NCBI GenBank assembly: GCA_009691855.1 | Contig: SIAI01000018.1 | Coordinates: forward strand, 1 to 64,000 | From: Planctomycetota bacterium | Lineage (GTDB): Bacteria; Planctomycetota; UBA1135; GCA-002686595 | Direction of reading: 5' to 3' | DNA length: 64,000 bases | Shown here: piece by piece, positions 21,649 through 29,962 of the stretch | How the letters are laid out: each line of letters begins with the position of its first letter | How positions within the stretch are numbered: the first letter of the stretch is position 1 | Made by a program: the position numbers and the translations under genes | The notes under the pieces: generated by a model | What the model saw: the letters and a program-made list of their open reading frames with translations, nothing else | What the model was told of the DNA's origin: nothing | Database searches by the model: none

Positions 21649-23064
21649 CTACTGCGGCTCGCGGCCCGCTTGCGCCGGAGCCCTCAGCGCGGGCGTGCGC
21701 GCCAGCACGCACGCCAGCCACAGGGCCACGACGCCCAGTTGCTGCCAGAGCACGCGCCGCGAGGAGAAGCATAAGTTCCAGTTGAGGTCGTGGGGCGCGA
21801 GCAGGTAGACCCCGAGCACGCCTCCGACGAGCAGCCAGGCCAGCAGCGCGAGTCGGCCCGCACTTGCGCTCCACGCCGCGCGCGGCGCCAGGACGCAGGT
21901 GCAGGCCAGCACGGCGAACAAGCCGGCGTGCCAGTCCCACTCCAGGAAGACGATGCGCCCGAGGTAGCGGGCCGCCTCCGCGATGCGCGCGCCGCTGAGT
22001 CGCCCGCCGAGCTGATCGAGGCGCAGGTCGAGCTCGACGTTGTCGAAGCCGAAGTGCGCGTTGAAGGCGTGGGTCGCCGCGACCAGGCCGAACGGCAGCA
22101 GGAACCACAGGAGCGTGCGGTTCGCGAGGCGCGCGCCGAACCCGAGCACGGGCAGCAGCACCATGGCGTACAGCCAGCCCTCGTTCTTGCTCCACACGGT
22201 GAAGGCCAAAGAGAGCGCCGCCAGGCGCAACCAGACCGGCAAGCCCTCCTCGCGCCAGCGCAGCAGGCATTCGACGCTGGCCAGCAGGCCCAGCGCGACA
22301 AGCACGTCGGATCCGGCCGCCGGGGCCAGGCGCAGCCCCTCGCTCGCACGGCCGACGGCGAGCAGCAGGGCGGCCGCCACGGTGGGGCGGACGCGACGGC
22401 GCAGCGTCGCAGCCAGCAAGCACAGGAGCGCCGGCATGGCGAGCTGGATGGGGAAGCGATTCTCCACTTGCAGGATCTGCCCTGCGTGGCTGAAGGCCCA
22501 GACCTGGAGCAGCGGGTTCAAGAGCGGATAGTCGGTGTTGACGCCCTTGAAGACGGTCGAGTCCTCCGCATCGTCGGCGTCGATGCCCTTGAAGGCGCTC
22601 AAGCGCTGCGCATAGTCGGCGCCGAGCGAACCCTGGTCGAAGAGCAGCTTCGCCTTGAGGGCCCAGTTGAAGGATTCGTCGCCGGCACCGAAGGCCACCG
22701 GTTGCTCGGCGGCGAGCATGTCGTCGGCCAGTTGCATGCACAGCAGCAGGGCGAGCACGACCTGCAGCACGCGCTCGTCTCGCGCGGCACGCGGCGCGGT
22801 CCGCGCCGGCGGCGAGCCGGCGTAGAGACGGCACACCAGGGCGAGCAGCAGCAGGGTGGGTACGAGGAAGCGGCTCTCGAGTGGCAGGCCCGCCATGAGC
22901 CAGGCGGCGAGCACCAGCGCGACGGCCAGGTGTCCCGTGAGGTAGGCCAGGGCCAACGCGGCAAGCCGCTCGCCGCCGGGCCAGCCACACAGCCGCAGAA
23001 TCGTCCAGCCGAGGAGCAGCGGGACGAGCAGCAGCGACAGGAGCTCGAGCAGCGACAGCGTCAT
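21649..23064 (-). CDS. Polytopic membrane protein, predicted GT-C-type glycosyltransferase
   Basis: The 471-residue protein has about ten hydrophobic helices. After two to three helices an extracytoplasmic loop carries DESFNWALKAKLL, placed like the acidic catalytic motif of lipid-linked-sugar-dependent GT-C transferases (ArnT/PMT style). A later WSKNEGWLYAMV lies at a membrane boundary. Substrate and acceptor are unknown, and family assignment is by topology only. The ATG at 23064 overlaps the stop of the upstream gene as ATGA, so the two are translationally coupled. No sugar-nucleotide genes are adjacent. Confidence 0.55.
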   Translation of the reverse strand: MTLSLLELLSLLLVPLLLGWTILRLCGWPGGERLAALALAYLTGHLAVALVLAAWLMAGLPLESRFLVPTLLLLALVCRLYAGSPPARTAPRAARDERVLQVVLALLLCMQLADDMLAAEQPVAFGAGDESFNWALKAKLLFDQGSLGADYAQRLSAFKGIDADDAEDSTVFKGVNTDYPLLNPLLQVWAFSHAGQILQVENRFPIQLAMPALLCLLAATLRRRVRPTVAAALLLAVGRASEGLRLAPAAGSDVLVALGLLASVECLLRWREEGLPVWLRLAALSLAFTVWSKNEGWLYAMVLLPVLGFGARLANRTLLWFLLPFGLVAATHAFNAHFGFDNVELDLRLDQLGGRLSGARIAEAARYLGRIVFLEWDWHAGLFAVLACTCVLAPRAAWSASAGRLALLAWLLVGGVLGVYLLAPHDLNWNLCFSSRRVLWQQLGVVALWLACVLARTPALRAPAQAGREPQ

Positions 23065-23552
23065 CGCTCGACGAGCCACAGCTCGATGCGCACGCGGGCC
23101 TCGAGGAGGCGCGCGCGCTGCATCCACGGGGCGCTCGGCTCGCCTTCCGGCGTGAGGACGTAGGTCTGGGCGGGAACTGCGGCCGCATCCTCCGGCGCGA
23201 GCGGCAGCACGACGCGCGGAAAGCACAGCGAGAAGAGCCGGGCCCACAGCCGGTGCACCGCTGCGCGTCCGTCGTACGCCGCGACGTACACGGTGGCCCG
23301 CTGGGGAGTGTGGCGCTCGAGCATGTCGCGCACCGCGATGCCCACCGGCGCCAGGGCGCGCTCGACGCGCTCCTCCGGCGGCAGGCGCACGGCGGCGACG
23401 ATGCGGGCGGGATCGAGGGCGGTGGCCGCGGACGCCAGGGACAGGGTGCTGGCCACGACCCGCCACAGCAGCCAGGCGAGCAGGCACGCCGCCAAACGCG
23501 GTTCGCCACCGTTCGCGAGGAAAGCGAGGCGTCGCGCCACAGTCCGCATCAT
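23061..23552 (-). CDS. Small membrane-anchored protein of unknown function
   Basis: A 163-residue protein with one N-terminal hydrophobic segment (about residues 20-45) and a soluble remainder, presumably extracytoplasmic, containing RATVYVAAYDGRAAVHRLWA and LWARLFSLCFPRVVLPL. No known family is recognised. It overlaps the start of the predicted GT-C gene by 4 bp (ATGA), so it is most likely its accessory partner. It does not resemble a glycosyltransferase itself. Confidence 0.5.
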   Translation of the reverse strand: MMRTVARRLAFLANGGEPRLAACLLAWLLWRVVASTLSLASAATALDPARIVAAVRLPPEERVERALAPVGIAVRDMLERHTPQRATVYVAAYDGRAAVHRLWARLFSLCFPRVVLPLAPEDAAAVPAQTYVLTPEGEPSAPWMQRARLLEARVRIELWLVER

Positions 23553-23597
23553 GACCTGTGCACAGCGCGCGCGGCAAGCCTGCGCGCGCGCCCGCGA

Positions 23598-24515
23598 TCA
23601 GCTCGGCGGTTGCGGTTGCCGCAGCGGCGCCGGTTCCGGGCGCGGTGCGCGGCGTAGCACGACCGAGTCCGTCCCCAGACGCGCGCTGCAGCGCAGCAGC
23701 GTCGCCTGGTAGGAGAGCTCCGCGCGCGCGAAGCCGAGCTCGAGCGCGCGCAGGCGCGCCAGCCACTCGTCCAGCTCACGCGCGATCGCGGGACGCTCGG
23801 GGCCGAAGGCACTCAGGAGTTCCGGGCGCTTCTCACCCAGCGCGCGGCCGAGGCGCGCGACGGTGGGCGAGGTGCGCGTGGTCAGATCGCGCGCCTCGAG
23901 CACGTCGAAGCCGGCCGCGTCCGCGGCCATCGACAGCGCGCCGCGCGTGTGGAACCCGCCCGGGCGCGAGACGAGCGAGGGATGCTGCACGACCTCGTGC
24001 ACGAGCAACTGTCCGCCCGAACGCAGCAGCGTGCGGCACTCGTTCAGCAGCGCGCCGATGTCGGAAAAGTGCGTCAGGACCTCGGTCAAGAGCAGCGCGT
24101 CGAAGCGCGCGCCGCGCGCCCGGCGCGCGAACTCGGTCAGGTCGCTGGCCACGAACTGGGCGCGCGGCGAGCTGGCGCGCGCGCGCGCGTAGGCGATCGA
24201 GGCCGCGCAGGGATCGAGGCCGATCACGCGGTGGCCCTGGGCCGCGAGCAGGTGCACCGCTCCGCCCAGGCCGCAGCCTACGTCCACCACCAGCGAGTTG
24301 CGCTGCAGCAGGCGCGCGCCGCGCAGGATCAGGCGGTCCTGGGCCTCGCGCAGCGAATCGCCGGGCGTCTCGAAGAAGCCGAAGTGATCGTGCTGCGAGC
24401 GCGCCAGGAACTCGTGCAGGCAGCGCGGAGCTGGCAGGGTCGCGAGTTCGCTATTGTTCTCGGGCGCGGGCGTTGCGGCCCGGAGAGGGGCGGAAAAGGG
24501 CGCGTCGAGACTCAT
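23598..24515 (-). CDS. Class I SAM-dependent methyltransferase
   Basis: The 305-residue protein has SAM-binding motif I VVDVGCGLGGAVHLLA, the acidic residue after strand 2 in VIGLDPC, motif II FDALLLTEVLTHF, and motif III with LLRSGGQLLVHEVV. The arrangement resembles the methyltransferase-11 group acting on small molecules or lipids (polyketide/geranyl-type). The N-terminal part HEFLARSQHDHFGFFETPGD is a substrate-lid region. The start ATG at 24515 was chosen as first codon of the conserved stretch; upstream sequence in frame is antisense to other features. The acceptor is unknown. It stands alone, 45 nt upstream of the GT-C pair on the same strand. Confidence 0.8.
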   Translation of the reverse strand: MSLDAPFSAPLRAATPAPENNSELATLPAPRCLHEFLARSQHDHFGFFETPGDSLREAQDRLILRGARLLQRNSLVVDVGCGLGGAVHLLAAQGHRVIGLDPCAASIAYARARASSPRAQFVASDLTEFARRARGARFDALLLTEVLTHFSDIGALLNECRTLLRSGGQLLVHEVVQHPSLVSRPGGFHTRGALSMAADAAGFDVLEARDLTTRTSPTVARLGRALGEKRPELLSAFGPERPAIARELDEWLARLRALELGFARAELSYQATLLRCSARLGTDSVVLRRAPRPEPAPLRQPQPPS

Positions 24516-24555
24516 CAGGGGAGAACCGCTTCTCGCGCACGGCCCAAGGGGGTGA

Positions 24556-24813
24556 ACCGCGGCGAAGGGGGACACGAACTCCGACGCCCGGATCCTAGGC
24601 CACGGCGTGGTCACGGGCAAGAAGGAGCTGGTCGAGTACGTGACCATGCTCGAGACGATCACCGAGCGTGTACGCGCGGGTGTCGAGAAGGGCCAGAGCG
24701 TCGACGCGCTGATGGCTGCCGGGGTGACCAAGGACTTCGACGCGCGCTGGGGGCACTTCGACTTCGTGCCGCCGAAGAACTTCGTGGCTAGCGTGGTGGC
24801 GAGCCTGCGCTGA
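24556..24813 (+). pseudogene. C-terminal remnant of a metallo-beta-lactamase-fold hydrolase
   Basis: From 24556 (just after an in-frame TGA at 24553) an open frame encodes about 85 residues. They include RILGHGVVTGKKELVEY and DFDARWGHFDFVPPKNFV, ending SVVASLR. This is the typical end of periplasmic MBL-fold hydrolases (the xIxGHGPVT motif with the last zinc histidine, then FVxxVYxSL). The HxHxDH domain and most of the protein are absent. A GTG at 24607 could start a 68-residue peptide, but it would begin after the GHG motif. Best read as the 3' end left by a deletion. Confidence 0.6.
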
Positions 24814-24857
24814 GCACAGCTGCGCTCTGCGCGCGCTCCGCCTTCGCTCCGCGGCTC

Positions 24858-24906
24858 AAAGAAAGCACCCCCGCGAACGCCACGCGCCCGCGGGGGTGTT
24901 CTTTTC
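24858..24906. terminator. Strong bidirectional intrinsic terminator
   Basis: CACCCCCGCG (24866-24875) and CGCGGGGGTG (24889-24898) form a perfect 10-bp GC stem with a 13-nt loop. It is flanked by an A-rich run upstream (AAAGAAAG) and a T-rich run downstream (TTCTTTTC), giving U-tracts for both strands. It separates the MBL remnant (plus) from the beta-barrel gene (minus). This is the clearest canonical terminator in the window. Confidence 0.9.
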
Positions 24907-24922
24907 TGCGCTACGCGGCGGC

Positions 24923-25570
24923 CTACAGGCCCCAGCGGAACGCGGCTTCGATCGAGTGCTGCGCGACGTCGATCTCGTCGATCGTGCCGGCCAGCGTGTC
25001 CTCGACCTCGACCGGCTCGGTCTTGAAGAAGCGGTAGCCGAGCTGCACGTCGTAGGAGCCGCCGAAGTTGTACTCGAAGCCCAGGCGCGCCTGGAACGCG
25101 AGGCCATCGCTGTCGTTGGTCTGCAGGCTGCCGCTGTCCCAGGCTTCGTAATGGTTTTCCTTGGCGTAGCCGACGCCCGCGCCACCGTACAGCGCGTACT
25201 GCGGCGTGAAGTGCAAGTGCGCGAGGCCGTTAAACATCAGCGCGAAGGTCTTCGCGTCGTCGTTGACGGCCGAGGGGATCGCCAGCAGGTCTGTCTCGTC
25301 GACCGTGAACGACTGGAAGAAAGCCTCGACCTCGAAGTCGTAGTCGAGGGTCTCGCTGCCGCCGAGGTCCCAACCCAAGGCCATGCCGGTCGAGAAGCCC
25401 GGATCGAAACCGATCGTGCCTCCGGGGACGCCGCTGGCATCTTCGGTGAACACACCACCGAGGCTCAGCTGGAAGTAGTCGGGCCAGTACGAGTCGTTCT
25501 CTTCCTCGCCTTGGGCCCAGGCGCTCGTACCGAGCAGGAGGGTGGCGATCAACAGGGACGGGGTCCGCAT
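24923..25570 (-). CDS. Outer-membrane beta-barrel protein (OmpA/Opa-like porin family)
   Basis: The 215-residue protein has a clear signal peptide (MRTPSLLIATLLLGTSAWAQ, cleavage after AWA). Alternating amphipathic strands typical of small eight-stranded barrels follow: FQLSLGGVF, YALYGGAGVGYAKE, FQARLGFEYNF, YDVQLGYRFFK, and the terminal strand SIEAAFRWGL. The pattern matches the OMP_b-brl group of surface proteins. No OmpA peptidoglycan-binding domain is present. A TTGCCC-16-TACAAT promoter is visible 66-93 nt upstream, and a strong terminator follows the stop, so it is a monocistronic unit. Confidence 0.8.
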   Translation of the reverse strand: MRTPSLLIATLLLGTSAWAQGEEENDSYWPDYFQLSLGGVFTEDASGVPGGTIGFDPGFSTGMALGWDLGGSETLDYDFEVEAFFQSFTVDETDLLAIPSAVNDDAKTFALMFNGLAHLHFTPQYALYGGAGVGYAKENHYEAWDSGSLQTNDSDGLAFQARLGFEYNFGGSYDVQLGYRFFKTEPVEVEDTLAGTIDEIDVAQHSIEAAFRWGL

Positions 25571-25636
25571 GGGGCTCTCGTGAAGCAGGGGGAAGGCGCG
25601 CGTCGCGCCCGTATTTCCGGGGACGGAAGGCGGCAG

Positions 25637-25664
25637 ATTGTAGGGTCGCGCGGGAGGCGGGCAA
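25637..25664 (-). promoter_or_regulatory. Sigma-70-like promoter for the beta-barrel gene
   Basis: On the minus strand TTGCCC (25664-25659) and TACAAT (25642-25637) are separated by 16 nt, a good vegetative promoter. It lies upstream of the ATG at 25570, leaving a leader of about 60 nt. Confidence 0.55.
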
Positions 25665-25764
25665 GGCCGAGCGGGCCGTGCTCGGAGGCGTTCTACCTCA
25701 CCGGCCGGCCCGGGCTACGCATCGGGCGAGCTCGATGGGGGATCCCAAGGCGCTTCCGATCCGC

Positions 25765-25770
25765 TATGCT
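25765..25770 (+). promoter_or_regulatory. Candidate -10 box (GCTATGCT) before the bL34-like gene
   Basis: TATGCT ends 11 nt before the ATG at 25782, the same spacing class as the boxes before mdh and ileS. A start within a few nt of the ATG is implied. Confidence 0.35.
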
Positions 25771-25781
25771 CTTGCGCCCCG

Positions 25782-25907
25782 ATGAAGACCAACACCCGCA
25801 ACAGCACCGCGAAGCACGCCAAGAAGACCGGCTACCGTACGCGCCAGCGCACGGCCGGAGGGCGCAAGGTCAACCGCCGCCAGCGCGCCCGTCACGGGTC
25901 GTTCTGA
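25782..25907 (+). CDS. rpmH: Ribosomal protein bL34-like, 41 residues
   Basis: This very short gene encodes a highly basic 41-residue protein whose core TGYRTRQRTAGGRKVNRRQR lines up with the bL34 consensus (HGFRxRMxTxxGRxVLxxRRxKGR). bL34 lies in the large ribosomal subunit near 23S rRNA domain III. Length is right (44-50 residues is usual). Two positions deviate: Q for the usual M after R, and N in place of VL. rpmH normally neighbours rnpA and dnaA; here it sits alone in front of a YgiQ gene, so it could be a relocated copy or a second paralogue. The symbol is given with that reservation. Confidence 0.7.
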   Translation: MKTNTRNSTAKHAKKTGYRTRQRTAGGRKVNRRQRARHGSF

Positions 25908-25941
25908 GCCGCCGCCCCGGGCCCCGAGCGGCCCTGCGACC

Positions 25942-27840
25942 ATGACCCCGAGGAACGCGCGCGCCCGTCAGGCCCCCTCCGGCCTGGCTCCGTTCCTGCC
26001 GCGCACGCGCGCCGAGATGCGCGCACGGGGCTGGGACGAGCTCGATGTCCTCCTGGTGACGGGCGACGGCTACGTGGATCACCCCTCGTTCGGGGTTGCG
26101 GCCATCGGGCGCCTGCTGGAGGCGCGCGGCTACCGCGTGGGCATCCTCGACGTGCCCGAGCTCGAACCCGACGGCTCGGGCTGGACGCGCCTGCCGACGC
26201 CGAGGCTCTACGTGGGCGTGAGCGCCGGCACCATCGACTCGATGGTCACGAACTACACCGCGGCCAAGAAACCGCGGCGCACGGACGTGTATCGCCCGGG
26301 CGGCAAGACCGGTCGCCCGAATCGCGCCACGATCGCCTACACCGCGCTCGCACGGCACCATTTTCCCGGCGTGCCGGTGGTCATCGGCGGACTCGAGGCC
26401 GGGCCGCGGCGCCTGGCGCACTACGACTACTGGCAGGACGCGCTGCGGCGTTCGATGCTGGTCGACAGCAAGGCCGATCTCCTCGTGTGGGGCATGGCCG
26501 AGCGCCAGGTGCTCGAGATCGCGCGACGCCTCGAGGCGGGCGAGTCGCTGAGCGGCCTCGGCAGCACCTGCGAGATGCTCAAGGAGAGCGAGCTGCCGCC
26601 CGACGCGCGCCGCGTGCCCTCCTACGAGGAGTTGCTCGCCGATCGCAACCTGGAGATCGAGCTGTTCAATGCGGTGCGCGAGGAGAACCACCCCGGCGCG
26701 CGCGTGCTCGCCCAGGCCCACGGGAAGCGCTTCGTGGTGCAGTATCCGCCGCTGCCGCCCTCCTCGCAGGAGGAGGTCGACTCCTACTACGACCTGCCCT
26801 TCCGCCGCGAGTACCACCCCGATCACGAGGCCGCCGGTGGCATCCCCGCGCTCGAGCCCGTGCGCTGGAGCATCAACACGCACCGCGGCTGCATGGCCGA
26901 CTGCTCGTTCTGCTCGATCACCTTCCACCAGGGGCGCTCGATCCAGGGCCGCAGCGAGGAGTCGATCCTGCGCGAGGCCGCCACGCTGACCGCGCACCAC
27001 GACTTCCGCGGCACGATCACCGATGTGGGCGGGCCGACCGCGAACATGTGGGGCCTGGGCTGCAAGCTGCTGGAGAAGGGCGACCCGTGCCTGGGGCGCG
27101 ATTGCCTGACCCCCAACGTGTGCCCGGCGCTGCGCATCGACAAGACCTCCGAGGGCTACCGGCGCCTGCTGGGGCTGGTGCGTGCGCAGCAGGGCGTGAA
27201 GCACGCCTTCGTGAGCTCGGGCATCCGCCACGACCTCTTGCGCTCGAAGACCGGCGAGCTCTTGCCGATCCACCACGACCTCGTCGCGCACCACGTCAGC
27301 GGGCGAATGAAGCTCGCGCCCGAACACGCCGCGCCGGACACGCTGCGCGCGATGAACAAGCCCTCCTTCGACGTCTACGAGGCCTACGAGAAGGACTACA
27401 AGGAAGAGTGCGCCACGGCCGGCAAGGACCAGCACCTGGTGAACTACTTCATCGTCGGCCACCCGGGCACGACGATGCAGGACGCCGTGCTCTTGTTCGA
27501 AAAGCTGCTGGAGCGCAACTACTCGCCCGAGCAGGTGCAGGAGTTCATCCCGCTGCCGATGACGCGCGCCTGCGTGCAGTACGTGACCGGCAAGGACCCG
27601 CTGACGCTGGAAGAGCTGCACGTCCCGCGCGGCGGCCGCGAGCGCCGGCTGCAGAAGGCGCTGGTGCGCTGGAAGGACCCGGCCAACGAGAAGCTGGTGC
27701 TGGAGGCGCTGGAGAAGGCCGGGCGTCTGGATCTGGTGCCGGCGTTCAGGAGCGCGCTGAAGCGCCAGCAGCACGGTCGGCGCGCGGCGCCGCGCGCGGC
27801 GGCCACCAGCGACGACGTCGAGCTCGACACCTGCGGCTGA
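25942..27840 (+). CDS. YgiQ-family radical SAM protein
   Basis: The 632-residue protein has the radical SAM cluster motif CMADCSFC (CxxxCxxC) in the middle (about residues 318-325). This is preceded by the B12-binding-like N-terminal domain and the family signatures LLVTGDGYVDHPSFG and VVIGGLEAGPRRLAHYDYW. It ends with the YgiQ C-terminal region (HYIVGHPGTT-like VNYFIVGHPGT). The [4Fe-4S] cluster would cleave SAM to a 5'-deoxyadenosyl radical; the physiological substrate of YgiQ proteins is not known. Length is within the family range (600-750). The gene begins 34 nt after the bL34-like gene and may be cotranscribed with it. Confidence 0.9.
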   Translation: MTPRNARARQAPSGLAPFLPRTRAEMRARGWDELDVLLVTGDGYVDHPSFGVAAIGRLLEARGYRVGILDVPELEPDGSGWTRLPTPRLYVGVSAGTIDSMVTNYTAAKKPRRTDVYRPGGKTGRPNRATIAYTALARHHFPGVPVVIGGLEAGPRRLAHYDYWQDALRRSMLVDSKADLLVWGMAERQVLEIARRLEAGESLSGLGSTCEMLKESELPPDARRVPSYEELLADRNLEIELFNAVREENHPGARVLAQAHGKRFVVQYPPLPPSSQEEVDSYYDLPFRREYHPDHEAAGGIPALEPVRWSINTHRGCMADCSFCSITFHQGRSIQGRSEESILREAATLTAHHDFRGTITDVGGPTANMWGLGCKLLEKGDPCLGRDCLTPNVCPALRIDKTSEGYRRLLGLVRAQQGVKHAFVSSGIRHDLLRSKTGELLPIHHDLVAHHVSGRMKLAPEHAAPDTLRAMNKPSFDVYEAYEKDYKEECATAGKDQHLVNYFIVGHPGTTMQDAVLLFEKLLERNYSPEQVQEFIPLPMTRACVQYVTGKDPLTLEELHVPRGGRERRLQKALVRWKDPANEKLVLEALEKAGRLDLVPAFRSALKRQQHGRRAAPRAAATSDDVELDTCG

Positions 27841-27904
27841 GGGCGGCTAGGATCGCGTCTGCGATGTGGAGGGGCCTAAGGGGAATCGTGCCGGTGAGGG
27901 GACG

Positions 27905-29884
27905 GTGAGCGACATGTCCTCCGAGAGGCCGTGCGTCGCTCTGCATCCGAACGTGCGCTTCGCGCGTGGCCTGCACCAGGCGGTGCTGTGGCTCGAGCGT
28001 AGGGCGATCCCCGTCCTGGTCGGGCTGACGGTCGCAACGCTGGTGCTGGGCTTCATCGGCGCCTACGGGACGCGTGGGAAGTGCGAGCACGAGCTCGGCT
28101 TCGAAGAGAACCTCACTCCGGCGCGCGCGCTGTACGAGGCGGTCCAGGTGCTGGTCTTCAACTGGCCGGAGAAGGGCGACAACTACTGGATCGTGTGGGC
28201 GCGCGTCGGGGCCGTGTTCACGGGCCTGTTCGGGGCGGCCGAACTCGTGCGGCGCTTCTTCGACCTCCTGCTACAGCGTCTGCTGATCCGTTGGTCTTAC
28301 CGGGGGCACGTCGTCCTGTGCGGGCTCGACGAGGCCACGCTGAGCCTCGGCGCTTCCCTGGTCGAGAGCGGATTTGCGGTGGTGGCGATCACGCCGGGGA
28401 TGAGTCCGTTGGTGACCCGCGCGCGCACGCTCGGAGTGCTCGTGCACCTGGGGGATCCGCTGGATCCGGAGGAGCTCGAGGCCGTGCACGTCGATGGCGC
28501 CAGCTGGGTCGTGGCCATGGGCGGAGACGTGCGCATCCCCGCGGCGGCCCATCGCTGTGGGGCGAAGCACAACTCATCGCTGTGCTGCCTGCTCGCGCAA
28601 CCACGCGACACCTTGCTCGAGCCCCGGCCCATGCTGCTGACGCAGCGCTGGCTGACGGAGAAGCGGATGCCCGTGATCCAGCTGAACGTCCTGGATCGAC
28701 TGGCCGCCTACGTCCTGGCCGAGTCGGGCGTGTTCCGACACGTCTTCGAGTGCGCCACTCAGAAGGAGCTGCGCGCGCGCGCGCCGAGAGTTCGCAGCAT
28801 CCTGATCGTCGGCGAAGGCCTGTTCACCGAGCGGTTGGCGAGCGTGCTCGTGTGGGACGCTTCGGTCGTGTACGCGGGAGTCGCGGAGCGTCAGGTGGTC
28901 GCCGTCACGCTCGTTCACCCGCGCGCCCAGGCTGTGGCCGGCAGTCTGGCGAGGGAACTCGCCACGCGCTTGCCGCCCGAGTTGATCCTGGCCTTGACCC
29001 CGCGGGCATGCGAGAAGCCGTTGGAAGCCGTGCTGGGCGAAAGGGAGTTGCTGCTCGAAGCCGACGAGCCCAGCGCGCGCTTCGACCTCGTGGTCCTGCA
29101 CTTCGGCACGAACGAACGCACCCTGGCCGCCGCGGAGCCGATCGTGCGGCGCCTGTTCGAGAAGCCGTTGCGGCGCCATCCGGTGGTGCTCGCCGTGCTG
29201 GAGGGCGACGACGGGCGCGCGCGTTCGTTGGATGCGCTGGAGATCCAGCCCTGGACGCTCGCACGACAGGCGGGCGCGAGCTCAGGAGGCGTCGAGGGGC
29301 GTGCGCTCTACATGTACGATTGCTGGAAGCGGGTCCTGACCAGCGAACGCCTCCTCGGCCCCCTCGGGGCCACGGATGAGGTGAGGACCGAGGCCGTCGA
29401 GCGCTTGGCTCGGCGCGCGCACCGCGCCTACCGCGATCGGGACCGGAAGGATCCCATGACCGATGGCGAGGCCAGAGCGGACTGGGACAACAAGGACATG
29501 ACGCCCGAGGAGTTCCAAGAGTCGAGCCGTCAGTTCGCGCGCGACATCGAACGCAAGCTGGCCATGCTCGGCTGCTCGCTGCGCTACGTGGGCCATGGGC
29601 GCAGCCCACCCGTGGAGTTCAGCGAGATCGAGATCGAGTGCTTCGCGCGCGCCGAGCACGAGCGCTGGCTGGTCGAGCGCTGGGAACGCGGGTGGCGGAC
29701 CGACGAGCTCGACGCGGTCGCCAAGCGCGTCTCCACCAGCTTGATACCGTGGGACGAGCTCATCGTGGACAAGCAAGACATCGACCGCGAATTCATCCGC
29801 AAGCTGCAGCCGAAGATCCTCGCCCCCGAGGGCTTCGTCGTGGAGCGCTGGCCGAGTGCGCCGCGCGCCATGGGCGAGACCTGA
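27905..29884 (+). CDS. Membrane protein with TrkA-N-like NAD-binding domains and C-terminal RyR domain
   Basis: About 659 residues. Two transmembrane helices flank a loop (about residues 35-55 and 100-120) in a small ion-channel-like arrangement. Then comes a Rossmann TrkA-N/RCK domain (HVVLCGLDEATLSLGASLVE, a GxxxxxG-type nucleotide site), a second degenerate RCK-like unit (SILIVGEGLFTERLA), and a C-terminal RyR (ryanodine-receptor repeat) domain with AEHERWLVERWERGWRTDE and LIPWDELIVDKQDIDREFIR. RCK domains gate channels in response to nucleotides. RyR domains occur in bacteria in predicted nucleotide-signalling contexts. Start uncertain: GTG 27905, ATG 27914 and GTG 27866 are all in frame. 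I favour 27905 because a 14-codon leader frame (27864-27908) ends in a GTGA overlap there. Confidence 0.7.
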   Translation: MSDMSSERPCVALHPNVRFARGLHQAVLWLERRAIPVLVGLTVATLVLGFIGAYGTRGKCEHELGFEENLTPARALYEAVQVLVFNWPEKGDNYWIVWARVGAVFTGLFGAAELVRRFFDLLLQRLLIRWSYRGHVVLCGLDEATLSLGASLVESGFAVVAITPGMSPLVTRARTLGVLVHLGDPLDPEELEAVHVDGASWVVAMGGDVRIPAAAHRCGAKHNSSLCCLLAQPRDTLLEPRPMLLTQRWLTEKRMPVIQLNVLDRLAAYVLAESGVFRHVFECATQKELRARAPRVRSILIVGEGLFTERLASVLVWDASVVYAGVAERQVVAVTLVHPRAQAVAGSLARELATRLPPELILALTPRACEKPLEAVLGERELLLEADEPSARFDLVVLHFGTNERTLAAAEPIVRRLFEKPLRRHPVVLAVLEGDDGRARSLDALEIQPWTLARQAGASSGGVEGRALYMYDCWKRVLTSERLLGPLGATDEVRTEAVERLARRAHRAYRDRDRKDPMTDGEARADWDNKDMTPEEFQESSRQFARDIERKLAMLGCSLRYVGHGRSPPVEFSEIEIECFARAEHERWLVERWERGWRTDELDAVAKRVSTSLIPWDELIVDKQDIDREFIRKLQPKILAPEGFVVERWPSAPRAMGET

Positions 29885-29910
29885 CCTGCATCCTTCCGCC
29901 AGGCGCGAGC

Positions 29911-29962
29911 AGAGAGCGGATTGCGGACAGCGCCTGCGGCGCTAGTCCGCGATGCGCTCTCT
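29911..29962. terminator. Large hairpin between convergent genes
   Basis: AGAGAGCG-GAT-TGCGGAC-AGCGCC (29911-29934) pairs with GGCGCT-A-GTCCGC-GAT-GCGCTCTCT (29938-29962) around a TGC loop, giving more than 20 base pairs with minor bulges. It includes the stop codon of the EF-P-like gene and separates it from the RyR-domain gene. There is no T-run, so its termination activity is inferred from position and symmetry. Confidence 0.5.
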
